Below are positions 46,401-57,080 of a stretch of 64,000 bases of DNA, in pieces (the first letter of the stretch is position 1; each line of letters begins with the position of its first letter). The stretch lies in assembly GCA_000310025.1 (NCBI GenBank), contig FN648414.1:1-64000 (forward strand). Direction: 5' to 3'. The translations under genes were made by a program, and so were the position numbers. The notes beneath the pieces were generated by a model. It was not told where the DNA came from. It ran no database searches and saw nothing but the letters and a program-made list of their open reading frames with translations. Source of the stretch: Ectocarpus siliculosus (taxonomy: Eukaryota > Sar > Phaeophyceae > Ectocarpales > Ectocarpaceae).

Positions 46401-47502
46401 ACTCGAGTGGAGCGCCCTCGTGTTTTTCGGCACCTCTCTAGGAGTAGGAACGGTGCTCTTTCTCGAAGGGGGCGCACGGTCACTGTTCGACCGACAAAGG
46501 CAAGCATGAACCAAGCGTCTCAGCCAGACTTCAACATTTTCATCCGATTTGAAGCTTTTACCGGTTTCGGTCGCACAATCCTCTACAACAGGGGGTGGAT
46601 CCAGCTGACCTTGGTCCGATACTTCCCCGCGAGGAGGTTCTTGACAGGATGGACGCGCACACAAAGGATTGCTCCGCCTGTAGCAAAGCGTTCCGAGGTA
46701 CGAAAACTGCATGTATGTTTTGTGCGGACATGTTTGTTGTTGTTATTGTTGTTGTTGTTGTTTTTCTTTGGAAGGTTGTTGTTTCAAACATTGTTAGATA
46801 GTGTCGAGCTACGAGAGTAAAACTCTATTTTGCTCTGCTGTATCCTTCGACTACCCGCCTCAACGTCTGTTCTTGAGCAGAGATCGCTCCCATTGTCCTG
46901 GACACAAACTGTTGAGTGATCACGCATTTTAGCAAGCGCAAATTTCCTGGCCTAACCACCTGCTTTTTTCGACTTACACCCATCATCCCGGTTGCGTCAC
47001 CGCCAGTGTCGGGGGCCGTGAAGCGCCTGTCCGCCGGCAGCACCCTGGTGCTCCTAGGGGCGGCCGCGGCGGTTCCTCGGGGATTGCTCCCTGTCGGGCT
47101 TGTCGGTGGAGCCTTGGCGAGCGCGGGTGAGCAAGTCAACTCTCTCCTGCTGCCGCCATCGCCACAGTATGCGAACGGTCAAGTGCGATTTTGGCACGCA
47201 TGTATCCCACCTATGCAAGTACGATATTTCCCGTCTAATTTGTAGTGCTCCTTGAACCCCCCCCTGCCCCCGACGTGCGTCACGCGGTACCCCCTCCTCC
47301 CTGTCTCTACTGAACCTTCCCGGTATATTGTTGCCCATTTACGCGCTGCATCGCCGTCGCTAAACCATTACTTCTTCCGCTCTTTATATCGTACCGTGCT
47401 GTTTCTGTGTGGTTGCCGAACAAATCAGGTCTCGCGGTGGCCATGTCGAAGCGCCAGCAGCAATTCGTGTTTCTGGATTACGTCCATGCCGAACGTGATT
47501 GA
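36853..47502 (+). CDS. Rieske non-haem iron oxygenase, pheophorbide a oxygenase/TIC55 family
   Basis: Expected to be a plastid membrane monooxygenase using a Rieske 2Fe-2S centre and a mononuclear iron; family members act in chlorophyll breakdown or plastid redox steps. Thirteen exons, all in phase, give about 587 residues: 36853-37314, 37750-37817, 38444-38536, 38787-38855, 39607-39812, 40696-40791, 40970-41076, 43554-43648, 45368-45491, 46076-46219, 46592-46697, 47007-47126, 47429-47502 (TGA). The Rieske site reads [11 protein letters not shown] then CIYHGWEF. The iron site reads [16 protein letters not shown]-terminal marks are [18 protein letters not shown], the redox CSAC motif of the PAO/TIC55/PTC52 group, two hydrophobic stretches and the ending [10 protein letters not shown]. 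The start is the weakest part: ATG 36,853 lacks an obvious signal peptide, which a secondary plastid protein would need, so a 5' exon may be missing. The exact substrate cannot be told from sequence. Confidence 0.85.
40409..40483. repeat. (GA)n microsatellite
   Basis: Roughly 36 uninterrupted GA units in the oxygenase intron between exons 39607-39812 and 40696-40791, the longest dinucleotide run in the window. Charged Arg/Glu frames across it are artefacts. Confidence 0.96.
41127..41310. mobile_element. MITE 1, CAGT...ACTG termini, pogo/mariner-like
   Basis: This 184-bp element begins CAGTAGAGATCC and ends GGACCTCTACTG, an inverted repeat. Inside, several GTGCCGGT/ACCGGCAC repeats pair across the element. 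A TA lies directly after the 3' end and one base away at the 5' end. CAGT termini with TA target sites are usual for pogo/Tigger and mariner-derived MITEs. It sits 50 bp downstream of oxygenase exon 40970-41076, in the intron. Confidence 0.7.
41311..42124 (+). other. Intron stretch between two MITEs, open but unassigned frame
   Basis: A plus-strand frame stays open from 41,368 to 42,201, running into the second MITE. It looks unlike any family I know. Since the flanking exons join in phase around it and it spans a transposon end, I treat it as non-coding or a decayed insert. It also contains part of a dispersed repeat at 41,722-41,775. Confidence 0.4.
41722..41775 (+). repeat. Dispersed repeat, copy C (partial)
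   Basis: Only the 3' half is present: GGATGCAAGGCCAAGGGTCT, AACGACTATGGCATGC, then ACATGAGCACCCCCC. It ends in a poly-C tract as copies A and B do. It is in the oxygenase intron between the two MITEs. Confidence 0.55.
42125..42317. mobile_element. MITE 2, CAGT...ACTG termini with TA duplication
   Basis: This 193-bp element begins CAGTCGTGGCCCCGACACAC and ends CGGGACCATCACTG, flanked on both sides by TA. Internal CACCGCGGT/ACCGCGGT motifs repeat in inverted order, and CCCGCGGTGTGTCGGGACCC mirrors the left end. It shares terminus type, size and target site with the element at 41,127, though the internal sequence differs. It lies in the same oxygenase intron. Confidence 0.72.
43180..43540. repeat. 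Degenerate minisatellite of CATGTCATCGATC-type units
   Basis: About 360 bp of irregular tandem copies built from CATGTCATCGATC, with variants such as CATGGCATCGATCC and CATGCCACTGATC. The core ATCGATC is self-complementary. The array ends a few bases before the AG acceptor of oxygenase exon 43554-43648, so it occupies the branch-point and polypyrimidine zone of that intron. Confidence 0.7.
43937..45240. repeat. Nested inverted-repeat block in an oxygenase intron
   Basis: The 1.3-kb block contains at least four related hairpins. GATCCTTGGATGACGAGTGGG at 43,998 pairs with CCCACCCGTCATCCAAGGA at 44,098. The same pair recurs at 45,038 and 45,165. GGGAAGTGATGGAAGGACG-type sequence at 44,548 pairs with CCATCACTTCCCTTGAGGA at 44,573. 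AAAGGTAGCGTGTAGTACCTTT at 44,781 closes another stem. Units reading AGAAGCCGAGCGGCAGG and CACGCAGTTTCCTGA recur on both strands. The exons at 43554-43648 and 45368-45491 join in phase around it. Confidence 0.75.
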
Positions 47503-50500
47503 AGAAAAACCACAATTAAAAATACCAGAGAGACGATAATTGGAGTACGGCACGAAGGAATACACCCAAGGTCGTCATTGCCGCGCTGCGGCTTTCCTTC
47601 GGTTGCGCGAAATTCAAGCACCCCTTCGGCGCGCGACAACAGCGAGCAAGAAGGCCTTCATGTACAGCGTTGACCAGGAGTTCTGTCTGTATGACCTCTA
47701 TCGGAGCCAATCAGACGATATGATAGGTGAAACGTAGAAGCTGCCAGCGACGGCAACCACAGACGATAACGAAACTCAAAAGTTGACAACCACAATTAAT
47801 TTCTGTCTCTGAATGAGGGAATCGTGTTCAATGCAAGTATTGTTCTGTCCGTGTAGCCCGCGCTATAGATATCATGTGGGTGGCGTATCCTGTTTAAATA
47901 ACACAACAGTGGTAGAAGCCCCCCCTTATGTTCGCATGTGCCTATTTAGACCTGGGTGTGTGGATGGGCCGGGGCAACATGATGAATGAAAACACAAGTA
48001 CCAATGTGTAAGTACAACGGAGGAGAGCACAAACCTTAAAATCGACTGTTTACATTTTTGTATCTCTTCGGAGTACAATGAACTCTCTACCGTGACATTT
48101 TGAGTATTGTGTTTTCGTAGAATGTCTCTTCAGAAGTAAAAGTCTCGACCCCTGCTGACGTCACTCACGGCCCGAAGTGTGTTCGGCCAAACACACGAAG
48201 ATGGCACCGGAGTTGACCAGTGGGACAACTGCGTGAAGTGGGTATATGCAGTTGGGTAGCACGGGGTTGTTGGCATGGACGGACGAGACTGGTCTGCGTT
48301 GGTGTCCCATGTTTGGTGGTGCGTGTAATTAAGGGCGTAAACTAAGCGGCACTACAGGTTGCCGCGCGTGGACACTCGATACCGTTTGTTTCCCGCCAGG
48401 AGTAGCTCAGAAGCACAGGAGGGGTTGGCGCGCTAGTATTTGAAGAAGTAAGAGGAGCGGTATTTGGTTCTCATTGGCTTGTCTGGCCGCTATGGAATGT
48501 GATTGTGGAGTCGCGACAGATACCTAGCGGGCAATAGCATTGTTGGTGTACGGCAGCAGTGTGCCACGCGCTCGAAGATTCATTCGCCACGGGGGGGAAG
48601 TGGATGTAACGATCGTTCGTTGTTGTCTCATGTGTATTTTCTATGTACCTTTAAATACTCCTTTTTCGAAAATATCGGGAACTTCAAAGAGAGACCACCC
48701 GTTCGAGATACTACCCCGTTCGAAGGTACGTGGTGGAATAGACGGGTTGAGGGACACCTGCCGGCAACTGGAGTTCGTTTATCGCCGAGGGAATCTCATG
48801 AAGACCTCGTCCCCTCGGACAAAAACCCCCAAGGAAGGGTAAGTTAGCTATAAGAACATAGACAACGCACTCAACCTCTTCTTATGGCCGAGACTCGTTT
48901 TTTTGTGTACGGGGTACCCCCCCGGTGGCCATAGTCTATAGGTTTTAGTGCCGGCTGCTTGACTGAGCACATGTTCTTGTGTCCAAGTTCTTGAGACGTG
49001 GGTTTGTTCAAGTGCTCAAGGTGGCGCGTCCTTGTGTTGTAGCGTGTTGGTGCCTTCGTGATGCCTGCAGAAGATACGCACCACATGAAGAAAATGACTA
49101 CCTATCCGACATCGGAGGCTAAGAGGTGTGCTGATGAGTTCAGCGGAAGGCCGAAGGTTAAGGTTCGGGCGGCATCATCAGAGTAGGGCCGCCAGTTCAC
49201 GACCTTCCACAGATGGATCTTCCACAGATGGGTCCGGGTGCCTTACGAGTTCCTGCAGGTGGCCGTTGCTTTTTAGTTAAAATCCTATGTACGAACGTAC
49301 GTGTGACGAGAGTGACAGATATATTGCTTACTTAGTGGCGGCCAGTTACCGTGATTGGTTTTGACATTTGCTATTGACATACATTATTTGATATACGACA
49401 TTTGATTTTCGGGGATTGTGTGTTTTGGGGTTGGTCTTCCAGAATTTGGAGACTGGAAACTGAGTTGCTGTCCAAATACTGTGGGTGAAAAGTGGTGGCG
49501 AACAGCGTAATGATCAAACGGGGAACGTTGCAGGGCACTCGCCTGGGCCTCAACAGTGAAACTGAGACAATTGGCAACGATTAGGCCACACATATACAAG
49601 GTACATGGACGGTGAAGTCCCATATGCCGTGGAAAAAGAGAAGGAAAAAAAAACTCCCGAGGAGAGAATCAGACCAGGACCCTTCGGCTGTGGAACGACC
49701 CATTCATCCCGTAGGGTAGAATCTCGTAACAGGTTTGAATTTGCTTCAACATACTGCCCTATGTATTGTAGCGTAGTGCTCTTGACTCTTGCCCGCAAGT
49801 CTATCCATATGAGACTATGCACGATTCAACCGTTAGAGAATAGAGGCGCCCATACACACACGGCCTTCCACAGATGGATGCCTTACGAGTTCCTGCAGGT
49901 GTGGTAATTATTTTCGTCAAATCCTACCCATGTACCGAACGTGTGTGATGATGACCAATATTGCTACTGGTACAGTATATCTATGCTGGGCGTATTTTGT
50001 TTTGGGTATTTTGGGGGACGCAATATATGGTGCACTTAAGTGTTGGCGAACGGAGGGAAGCAATGGACCCTCGCTCCGAACAATTTGGCGGCTTGAACCA
50101 CAGAGAAACCGGCGGACCGCTCCCCAGCAGAAAATGAAGGACCTTTTCCCAGGGTAGGTACAAACGCAAGCGAGGGACCGTCGATCTTACAAAGCGTACA
50201 AAGCAAGTTTTGCACCGCCCGTGAAAAAAGTCTTTTTCGTAGGGCACGAAAAAGTGTATGCTTGTGGTTTGGGGCAACCTCTGACCGTGGTAACTCGTTT
50301 CGTCGCCTTGGAACGGTTGTACGTGCGAGCAACCTGGGGTAGCCAGAACCACTTTCGCAGAGCGCGACACACATCAACACCGCATGAAAGGCTCCCGCAA
50401 AATGACTCTCTTACGTTGAATGAAGTAAAAGGGCGTGTTGTGTGTGTGCCAAGCGAAGGTGCGCCATGATTCATGTGAGTTGTCGCATACTAGCTTGATG

Positions 50501-51300
50501 TCATGAGGAGAATTGCTTCTGTTGCAACACACAGACGCCCCATCTTAGGCCGTCTACCTTACGGCGCGAGCTTGGTAGGCCCGAGTACTGCATGTACCTT
50601 GCACGGGAGTCACTTGATCCACGTGTGAGTGCACGCTACGCCGTGGTGCTATCAAACCAATTCTCGCAAATACGGAAAATGTGGTGGGGGGGCGGGGGCT
50701 ACGTCACGGGGAAATGAGTGCGAACAATCAAAACAAGGTAGGTTTCTCCATCAGAGCGATTTTCCCTAGAACGCCACCGCGTCTGAATTCGAGGACGGCT
50801 ACCGAGTGCTGCAGCTGCTGCAGCTGCACGGTATTCCCCGCGTCACCTCACGATAAATTGCTCACCAACCGGGGACAAGCGTCATGGCAACAAACATACG
50901 CGGCCAGCCCCAAACCCACACACGAAGGCAGATGTACCTTTTGAAAAAAAAGAATGTATTTTTGAAGGAACGTGGGAGGGGTACATTTGGGGCCCTCTGA
51001 GCCTTACAAATGCGGGCCGATTTTAGGCTGACCCCCTGTCCACCAACTAAGCGATATTTGTTTCACGTATCCAGGACGCTCCTCTGGGACAAAACTACAA
51101 CTGGGGGTCGTGATGACCATATCATCATTCGTTATCAACCCAACGTTGGTTTTCGTCATAGATGTAACGCAGTCATAGATGTAACGCAGCCGCCTTACGT
51201 GAGACATCGCCAAGATCCCATGCCAAAAAAATGAAATAAATCCTTGCCATCCTTGTTGACAACCGCGTCAACATGGTATGCATGAAGACTGCCAACATGT
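47503..51300. other. Intergenic, no supported gene
   Basis: About 3.8 kb after the oxygenase stop. I see no exon with family signal on either strand. It contains the direct repeat pair at 49,203/49,863 and short open frames only. Poly-G near 50,687 and a CAGCTGCTGCAGCTG run near 50,812 are simple-sequence features. Confidence 0.5.
49203..49965 (+). repeat. Direct repeat pair about 660 bp apart
   Basis: Copy 1 (49,203-49,330) and copy 2 (49,863-49,965) share CTTCCACAGATGG, GCCTTACGAGTTCCTGCAGG, and then AAATCCTA..CATGTACCGAACGT-type sequence followed by GACNAATATTGCT. Copy 1 has an extra internal CTTCCACAGATG. The pair could be short terminal repeats of a non-autonomous element or a simple segmental duplication. 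No coding sequence lies between them. Confidence 0.6.
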
Positions 51301-51304
51301 TCAG

Positions 51305-51875
51305 GCGTGCACCATAGCCTTCAAAACAGTGCGTTCGGTCCAAGATATCGAACCACCGCGGTTGAGCATGCCCATGCTCTTCATGTGTGCATCCCCCCCC
51401 CCCCCCCCCAAACAACAATTGCGCCGGGGCCCCCCCCCTTGGTCTGTATCCGGGAGCCCAATTACTTTTTCCCCCCAAAACCTGACAAAAAAAAAAAAAA
51501 AAAAAAATTGGGGGAAAGGAGGCGGGGAATCCAACTCCANNNNNNNNNNNNNNNNNNNNNNNNNNNNNNNNNNNNNNNNNNNNNNNNNNNNNNNNNNNNN
51601 NNNNNNNNNNNNNNNNNNNNNNNNNNNNNNNNNNNNNNNGCGTGCACCATAGCCTTCAAAACAGTGCGTTCGGTCCAAGATATCGAACCACCGCGGTTGA
51701 GCATGCCCATGCTCTTCATGTGTGCATCCCCCCCCCCCCCCCCGAACCAGCAGTTGCGCCGGTGCACCCCCTCTTGGTCTGTATCCGGCAGCCGAGTTAC
51801 TTCTTCCCCCAGAACCCTGACAAAAACAACAAAACAAGAGAGTTGGGGGACAGGAGGCCGTGGATTCGAACTCCA
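51305..51875 (+). repeat. Duplicated sequence on both sides of a 100-N gap, likely assembly artefact
   Basis: Copy 1 (51,305-51,539) and copy 2 (51,640-51,875) both start GCGTGCACCATAGCCTTCAA and are the same for about 90 bases up to a poly-C tract. After the tract, copy 1 degrades: where copy 2 has mixed bases, copy 1 shows homopolymers (long runs of C, A and G). This is what a low-quality read end looks like, so the two copies are probably one locus and the gap is likely false. Confidence 0.8.
51540..51639. other. Assembly gap (100 N)
   Basis: Exactly 100 N, the usual placeholder for unknown length. It is flanked by the duplicated sequence described at 51,305-51,875, so the true distance may be zero or negative. 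Confidence 0.95.
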
Positions 51876-52336
51876 GCTCAGTTGTATTTAGTTGCAGTGC
51901 ATCGTCCTGCTAAATATTAGTTCTGTTTGTGAGGTGGATTACATCATCCGAACGAATGCTGCTGCGGTAGTACTCATGTGCAGTCTAGAAGCGATGAAGG
52001 TATATGAAACAAGTGGCCGTTCCACGGACGTAGACTTTCGGGGTATCTCCAGACGTATATTTGGGAAGTTGAATTGTGTTTCGAGTTGCGGATCCGTCCT
52101 TCCGACGGTGAATTTCTTGTGACGGTTGGCTGGAGTGCCCTGGTGTATGTGATGCACCTTGTGCTCACTCTGTCCTGTCACTTGTCTACAAGGGGAAACC
52201 AAGCAAAAGCCGTAACAATCTCTTCACGCCTGTCAACCCGATCAGCCGTGCTCGTCCAGCAGCACTAGGCTTGGGACCAATCAACACTCTAGAGCAACGG
52301 CTAGCTCCGTATGTTAGTGAGGCAGACATACGTCGT

Positions 52337-53620
52337 CAGGAGAGTCGAAGATGCCGGCGGGGGCGAGGCCGCCCCGACTCACGACGAGCTCAGGACGGTC
52401 ATCGACGAGGTCAGCATCAGACTGGAGAACATGGTGACGGAGAAAATGGGCTATCATGGACGCTTTGTCTCGGTTTGTGCCTGAGACACCGCCCGCCCGA
52501 AGTACGGCCGCAGCGGGCGGTGGGAGAGAGCGACGGGGGGGGGAATGCACGCCTCTCCAGGCGCGGGTCTACGCACGGACCACGCGCCGAGCATCGGACG
52601 AGGACTTGAGGGAGCGATTAGACTGCTGGGCCCAGCTCCGCAAGAACCCACGCCACCTGTGGAAAACGTCTCGCGCGAAAGCGAAACAGTGGGCTATCTG
52701 CACTGTACGACCCCACCATGAGGGCCCGGACCCCATATGCCTCAAGCAGCTAAATTTTGACGGCCGCGAGAAGAACTGGCTCGTGTTCAAGAACGATTTC
52801 ATGACGCAGGTGCAAACGTGTGGAATGACTCGTGCACTGAACGGCAGCAGAGACAATGTGGTCCAAGAGATGGATGATGATGGTATGATAGAACAGGGGG
52901 TAGCGGTAGAGGAGTTTGGAGCATGTTGCTAGGAGCGATTTCTGATGAGAGTACCAAGCTGATGGTATACAACAGCAAGGGACCTTTCCCAGCACGGTGT
53001 GCACTTGAGCAGTTCAAGTCCATAGCGACTAGCCTAGAGTTGGCCCTCGGCCAGCCCATCCCCGGACGCGCTTTCCCCCGAGCGCGTCAAGGAATCGTGC
53101 GTATACGAGCATTTCGGGGATGGGCTGGCCGAGGGCCAACTCTAGGCTAGCCGCTATGGACTTGAACTGCCCAAGTGTACACCGTGCTGGGAAAGGTCCC
53201 TTGCTGTTGTATACCATCAGCTTGGTACTCTCATCAAAAATCGCTCCTAGCAACATGCTCCAAAATCCCGGTATACGGCAATCTCCTCTACCGCTACCCC
53301 CTGTTCCATCATGCCATCATCCATCTCTTGGACCACAATGTCTCTGCTGCCGTTCAGTGCACGAGTCATTCCACACGTTTGCCGCATCCGTAGCGCAAAC
53401 CACTACGGCAGTGAGTGCCCTCAACACATCTCTGCCAGAGGTGCGGAGGAAGAGGGCACAATGTGAAACACTGCGCATAAAAGTAGTGAGTGAGACTGCT
53501 GAGGCCGCGTTCGAAGTAGACACATGGAGCACGAAGCACTTCGATAATCTCTCGGCGTGTTGCCATTCTTTCGCACAGCTGCCCCTTCCCCCTGCATGTG
53601 TATTGCAGTCGGTTATTTTC
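52337..53620 (+). mobile_element. Decayed copia-like gag fragment with inverted duplication
   Basis: The plus strand around 52,456-52,930 encodes LNFDGREKNWLVFKNDF, a pattern like the start of Ty1/copia Gag proteins (small residue, Asn, W..F). The downstream frame SDESTKLMVYNSKGPFP continues it. Just upstream, 52,337-52,472 holds an exon-like frame (HDELRTVIDEVSIRLENM) that may belong to the same element. A further open stretch at 53,383-53,620 follows the palindrome. No protease, integrase or reverse transcriptase is present, so the copy is incomplete. Confidence 0.5.
52812..53382. repeat. Large near-perfect palindrome, about 250-bp arms, 50-bp spacer
   Basis: The arm 52,812-53,064 is repeated in reverse complement at 53,115-53,382 with very few differences. 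The right arm carries an extra stretch of roughly 15-20 bases reading ATCCCGGTATACGGCAAT. The spacer itself is partly self-complementary (ACGCGCTTTCCCCCGAGCGCGT). The arms cover the gag-like coding stretch, so the same peptide can be read on both strands. Little divergence suggests a recent event or an assembly inversion. Confidence 0.82.
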
Positions 53621-54633
53621 TGTTGAGAGTCGCCTCCGACTGTCCGGCGATGTGACTGTTGGAAAAACATGGATGCCAGATTTACTTTTTCCGGGTGTGC
53701 TATTTTCTGGTCTGCCTGCTGTCTTCTTGTGTTCTGAGCTGGTACCCAGGCAGTCCACGAAACTCGATCTTGCTTGTTCGGTAATTCTTGCTGATCTTGG
53801 TAGCTAGTCGTACAGATTGAGCTGAGGCGTCTTTGCATGATAAAAACTGGTGATGGTGTGGCATGCCGTTGTTCTCTCATTTTCGGATTGATGGCCTGCG
53901 GGGCACCGCGGTCATACTGATATGATATGATGTCAGAATCAATTTTCAACCCGAGTTGTTCCGGTGTGCGAAAGAAGACGCATACCGTTGTTTATCGACT
54001 TGAGGCCGAGCATTTGCTCTGAAATCAGGGAGGGTTGACGTAGGAATCTGCGACCCCTTTTTCGTGATGGATGGCAACCAGCGTCTCTCATTGTAGTACA
54101 GGTACCAACAAGTTGGTTGATGAGCCGTTTTCGATTTGAGACACTGCTTGATCTCTCACTGATGCAGGTTTTGAGGGGGCACCCATCCCTGCGATTTGGT
54201 TGGTTGCCCTTTCTAGAGGCCAGTCGGTTGAGAGCGATGTAGCGTTAGATGTTACGTTTGTCCGCTGCGATTTGACATTGGTGCTTGCGGTTGTTGTAGG
54301 CGTGCCCCGGTGCTAACAGCAGCTTGATATGGTAGGGATGCTGTCGCTGGGAGGGCGCTTCTTGACAAGGAGCAACACGAATGTCTGATATTTGCAAGCG
54401 CGTAGGTTTGCAATTTGGTGACTGCTGTGTTGATTTTGTGCTGACATGTTAATCAGCTGGATGACCCTCGGGGCGGAGGGTTTTGTTCCGGTGGCCGGGT
54501 TTTCCCTTCGTTCTGTTTTGGTTTTCTACACAGGAGTGTACGCTGAAACATTGATTTTGCAAGCATTCGTGACGACGTACAGAATCAGGGAGGGTGTTCG
54601 TGAGGTGGACTATATCATCCTAACGAAGGCTGC
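53621..54633. other. No gene seen; end repeat related to 51.93 kb
   Basis: No supported exon. At 54,597-54,655 the sequence GTGAGGTGGACTATATCATC, followed by AACGAAGGCTGC and ACTCATGTGCAGT, closely matches 51,930-51,985 (GTGAGGTGGATTACATCATC, AACGAATGCTGC, ACTCATGTGCAGT). The two could be remnants of the long terminal repeats of the gag-bearing element between them. Confidence 0.45.
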
Positions 54634-55887
54634 TTACTCATGTGCAGTTCGACAAGTACGTCCCTTACCGTGCTTGTAGTTCTGGTGCGTGATAGCACCA
54701 ACCACGATTCCGATACCCGCGAATACACCTCCACCCACGATCAGGCCCGCGCTAAACTTGGTGAAGGGCTCCTTGGCCGTCTCGAACACCAACTGGAATG
54801 CATGGCAAAAAAACATGAAGCGCAGCCAGGGGAGTACTGAGATGGTCAACGGACAAAGCAAGCGGGTATGCCTGCTTTTGAGGAAACATACATACTTCGA
54901 AGCACAATCAAAGATAGACTACCCGTTGCCGATAATACCACACTCGAAGGGGATGGGTTGAAGTTTGGTTTTTGCCAATACAAAAATCCCAAGAGCACCA
55001 GGTTTGCTCGAAAATTGTCTCAGGTGGGGAAAACGTTGGTGTTAATATACATGTGGGTAGAATGGTTTTGCTCTGTCCGAAGCCAACAGAGGCAACGGCA
55101 ACAAGACTACAACAAGAACATCCGTCCAACGAAAGTTCAATCTGACGTATAGGCGAATGAAGAAAACGAGGGTTTGACGGCGAGAATGTTCTCAGGAAGG
55201 AACTGCTGAACCAGAGTCGGGGCAACAACAAAAGACCAATGTGACTATTCTGTGCGGCACAGGATGGGAGTTTCGTCGCAAAAAGCAAGACCGTGTGGAT
55301 TTGTAGCGCAGTCTAAAAACAAGGCCTGAGAGCGGAACAAGCCGCAAAAAATAAATGACACGCAGACAGCCATCACGAAGAAATACCATTAGTGGGTGCA
55401 CTGCTGTGAAACACCTTTCGCGACGCCAATACACTTGGTGTCAAGACCGGCCTGGTCGTCGAAACTCCTTCGAAGTGCGCTATCCGGGCCTTGTTGTACG
55501 CGAGGGTTCACACGGTGAGCTAACCCGAGCTAACACTGCATGCCTCAAGGAGTGATAGTACCAGGACCCTTCGTTCGCACAACCCTAGGTGGCAGGAGAT
55601 ACGACACCCCCGCGACCAATTTTGAAACTTTTTCCTCACAGCAGAAACAGCGGAGGCGGCGAAAACGGCGGCATTGAACCCCTCTCGTCGAGAGCTTCCG
55701 AAGACGAAACTTGTCATTTATGCATCCTCTTCGTCGTGGTCGTGGAGCAACCGAGCTTTGAAAATTGGGCCAGGGTGTGTGTGGTACCTTATGTCACGTA
55801 CGGAATGCAACTCACGTGAGGGTGGTCATCGTGTCCTCCACCCGCCCTGGGCATAGACCGCGACACGATCGTCCTGTACATGGTCAT
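54634..55887 (-). CDS. Small mitochondrial-type membrane protein, COX7C-like candidate
   Basis: Two exons, 55887-55816 and 54792-54634, join in phase 0 at GTGAGT and CAG sites. They give about 76 residues. The N-terminus is basic and Ser/Arg-rich (MTMYRTIVSRSMPRAGG), like a mitochondrial presequence. Then comes LVFETAKEPFTKFSAG and a single glycine-rich membrane helix (LIVGGGVFAGIGIVVGAI) ending in HQNYKHG. Size, presequence, a Pro-Phe before the helix and a His-Gln...Lys end match the layout of cytochrome c oxidase subunit 7C, a small inner-membrane subunit. Sequence identity is low, so the assignment is inference. A GTAAGG donor at 54,663-54,668 offers a shorter variant ending KHG with a stop in the next AG-bounded bases near 54,621. 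Confidence 0.5.
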
Positions 55888-57080
55888 GTTCGAAGGCACC
55901 AAGACGAGCTGTATCAGTGTAGCGCCACACAGAAATGCACACAGGAAAGTAACCCGTAAAAGCGACTCGTCGCCCCGCACCGGAAAGCAGGGCTCGTCGG
56001 TGTGTTTAGGGATGCTTACAACAAAGTCGTCTAGTCTATTGTACTGTAGTACCTGCTCCGCCCTCTACAAGTTTAAGTTTCCTTGTCACGCGAGGGTAAA
56101 AGAAAACGCGCTTGTATCGAAGTACACGTCTGTTTGTCTGCTTTGTCTCCACGCCAACATTTACTAAATAACTGCTACTGGAAACGCCTCTCTCCTGCTG
56201 CACGTCCCCGCCTTATCACTGCGTTTTTGTGTAGGCGCACAAGACCCGGCTCGAAACAAGCAGCAGATGCTTAGCGAAGCAAACTGACGCCGACACGCTG
56301 CCCTGGTCTCGCTAGTGGCGAGACAGGTCTTCACCTGTACACAAAGTGGTTGAAGCCTTCGAGGGCTCTGCGGCTAGTACAAAAAAAAAAATTCTAGAGA
56401 AGGCAGCAAGCAGGTTTTTTTCCCAGAAGGTGCAATACATGAAGCGGAAGCAGTAGCCGATGGAGGAGGTCCTACCATGTTCCATCAACCTAGCGGACTC
56501 AGTCCTGGAGTAGTTGCGCAAACCACCACCTGAGTCCCTGAACACTGCTGCATTGATGCCAAGGGGTCAGACGCGGTACCCTACCCTCGGGTATGTCTGT
56601 AGTCTGTGAAGCGTTGTTATGCCCGATTCGTCAGCGAAAAAGCAAGTGTTCAAAGAGCGGCGTGCGGCAGACATCGGACATACTCACCTCATTTGCGGGG
56701 CCTGGACGGCCCTGCTGACAGTTCGAAGCATTGGTGCGGACATGGCTTACGTGAGGGGGTAGCTGTTGAGTTGCGCGCGAGCGTTCTCGTCGTGCCCTCG
56801 CAGTGCTCTCGCCGAGGGGGGCCGCCGGTTGGGGGAAATTGTCTGGGTGTTCCAGAGCCCCGAAAAAGGCGTTTTGACGGTTTCATGACATACGGTGTGG
56901 TTCCCTCCTCCTCTCTCTTCTCGCGGGCGCGCACTCGGGAACACCACGCACAAGCACAGATGCGTGCGCGGGAACCACGAACATTGTGCGTCAGTTCGCC
57001 CGGCTCCACCATCAAGTCGTGATCCTCACTCCCCCGTTCGCTGTCGTCACGTCCCGAGGGACTCGCGGCGACGGAGTGCG
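55888..57080. promoter_or_regulatory. Head-to-head intergenic region
   Basis: About 1.2 kb between the start of the COX7C-like gene (minus) and the FAM13-repeat gene (plus). It should include both promoters. Open frames near 56,606-57,022 on the plus strand and 56,689-57,015 on the minus strand overlap each other and show no family signal. The bases just before ATG 57,081 are GC-rich. Confidence 0.35.
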
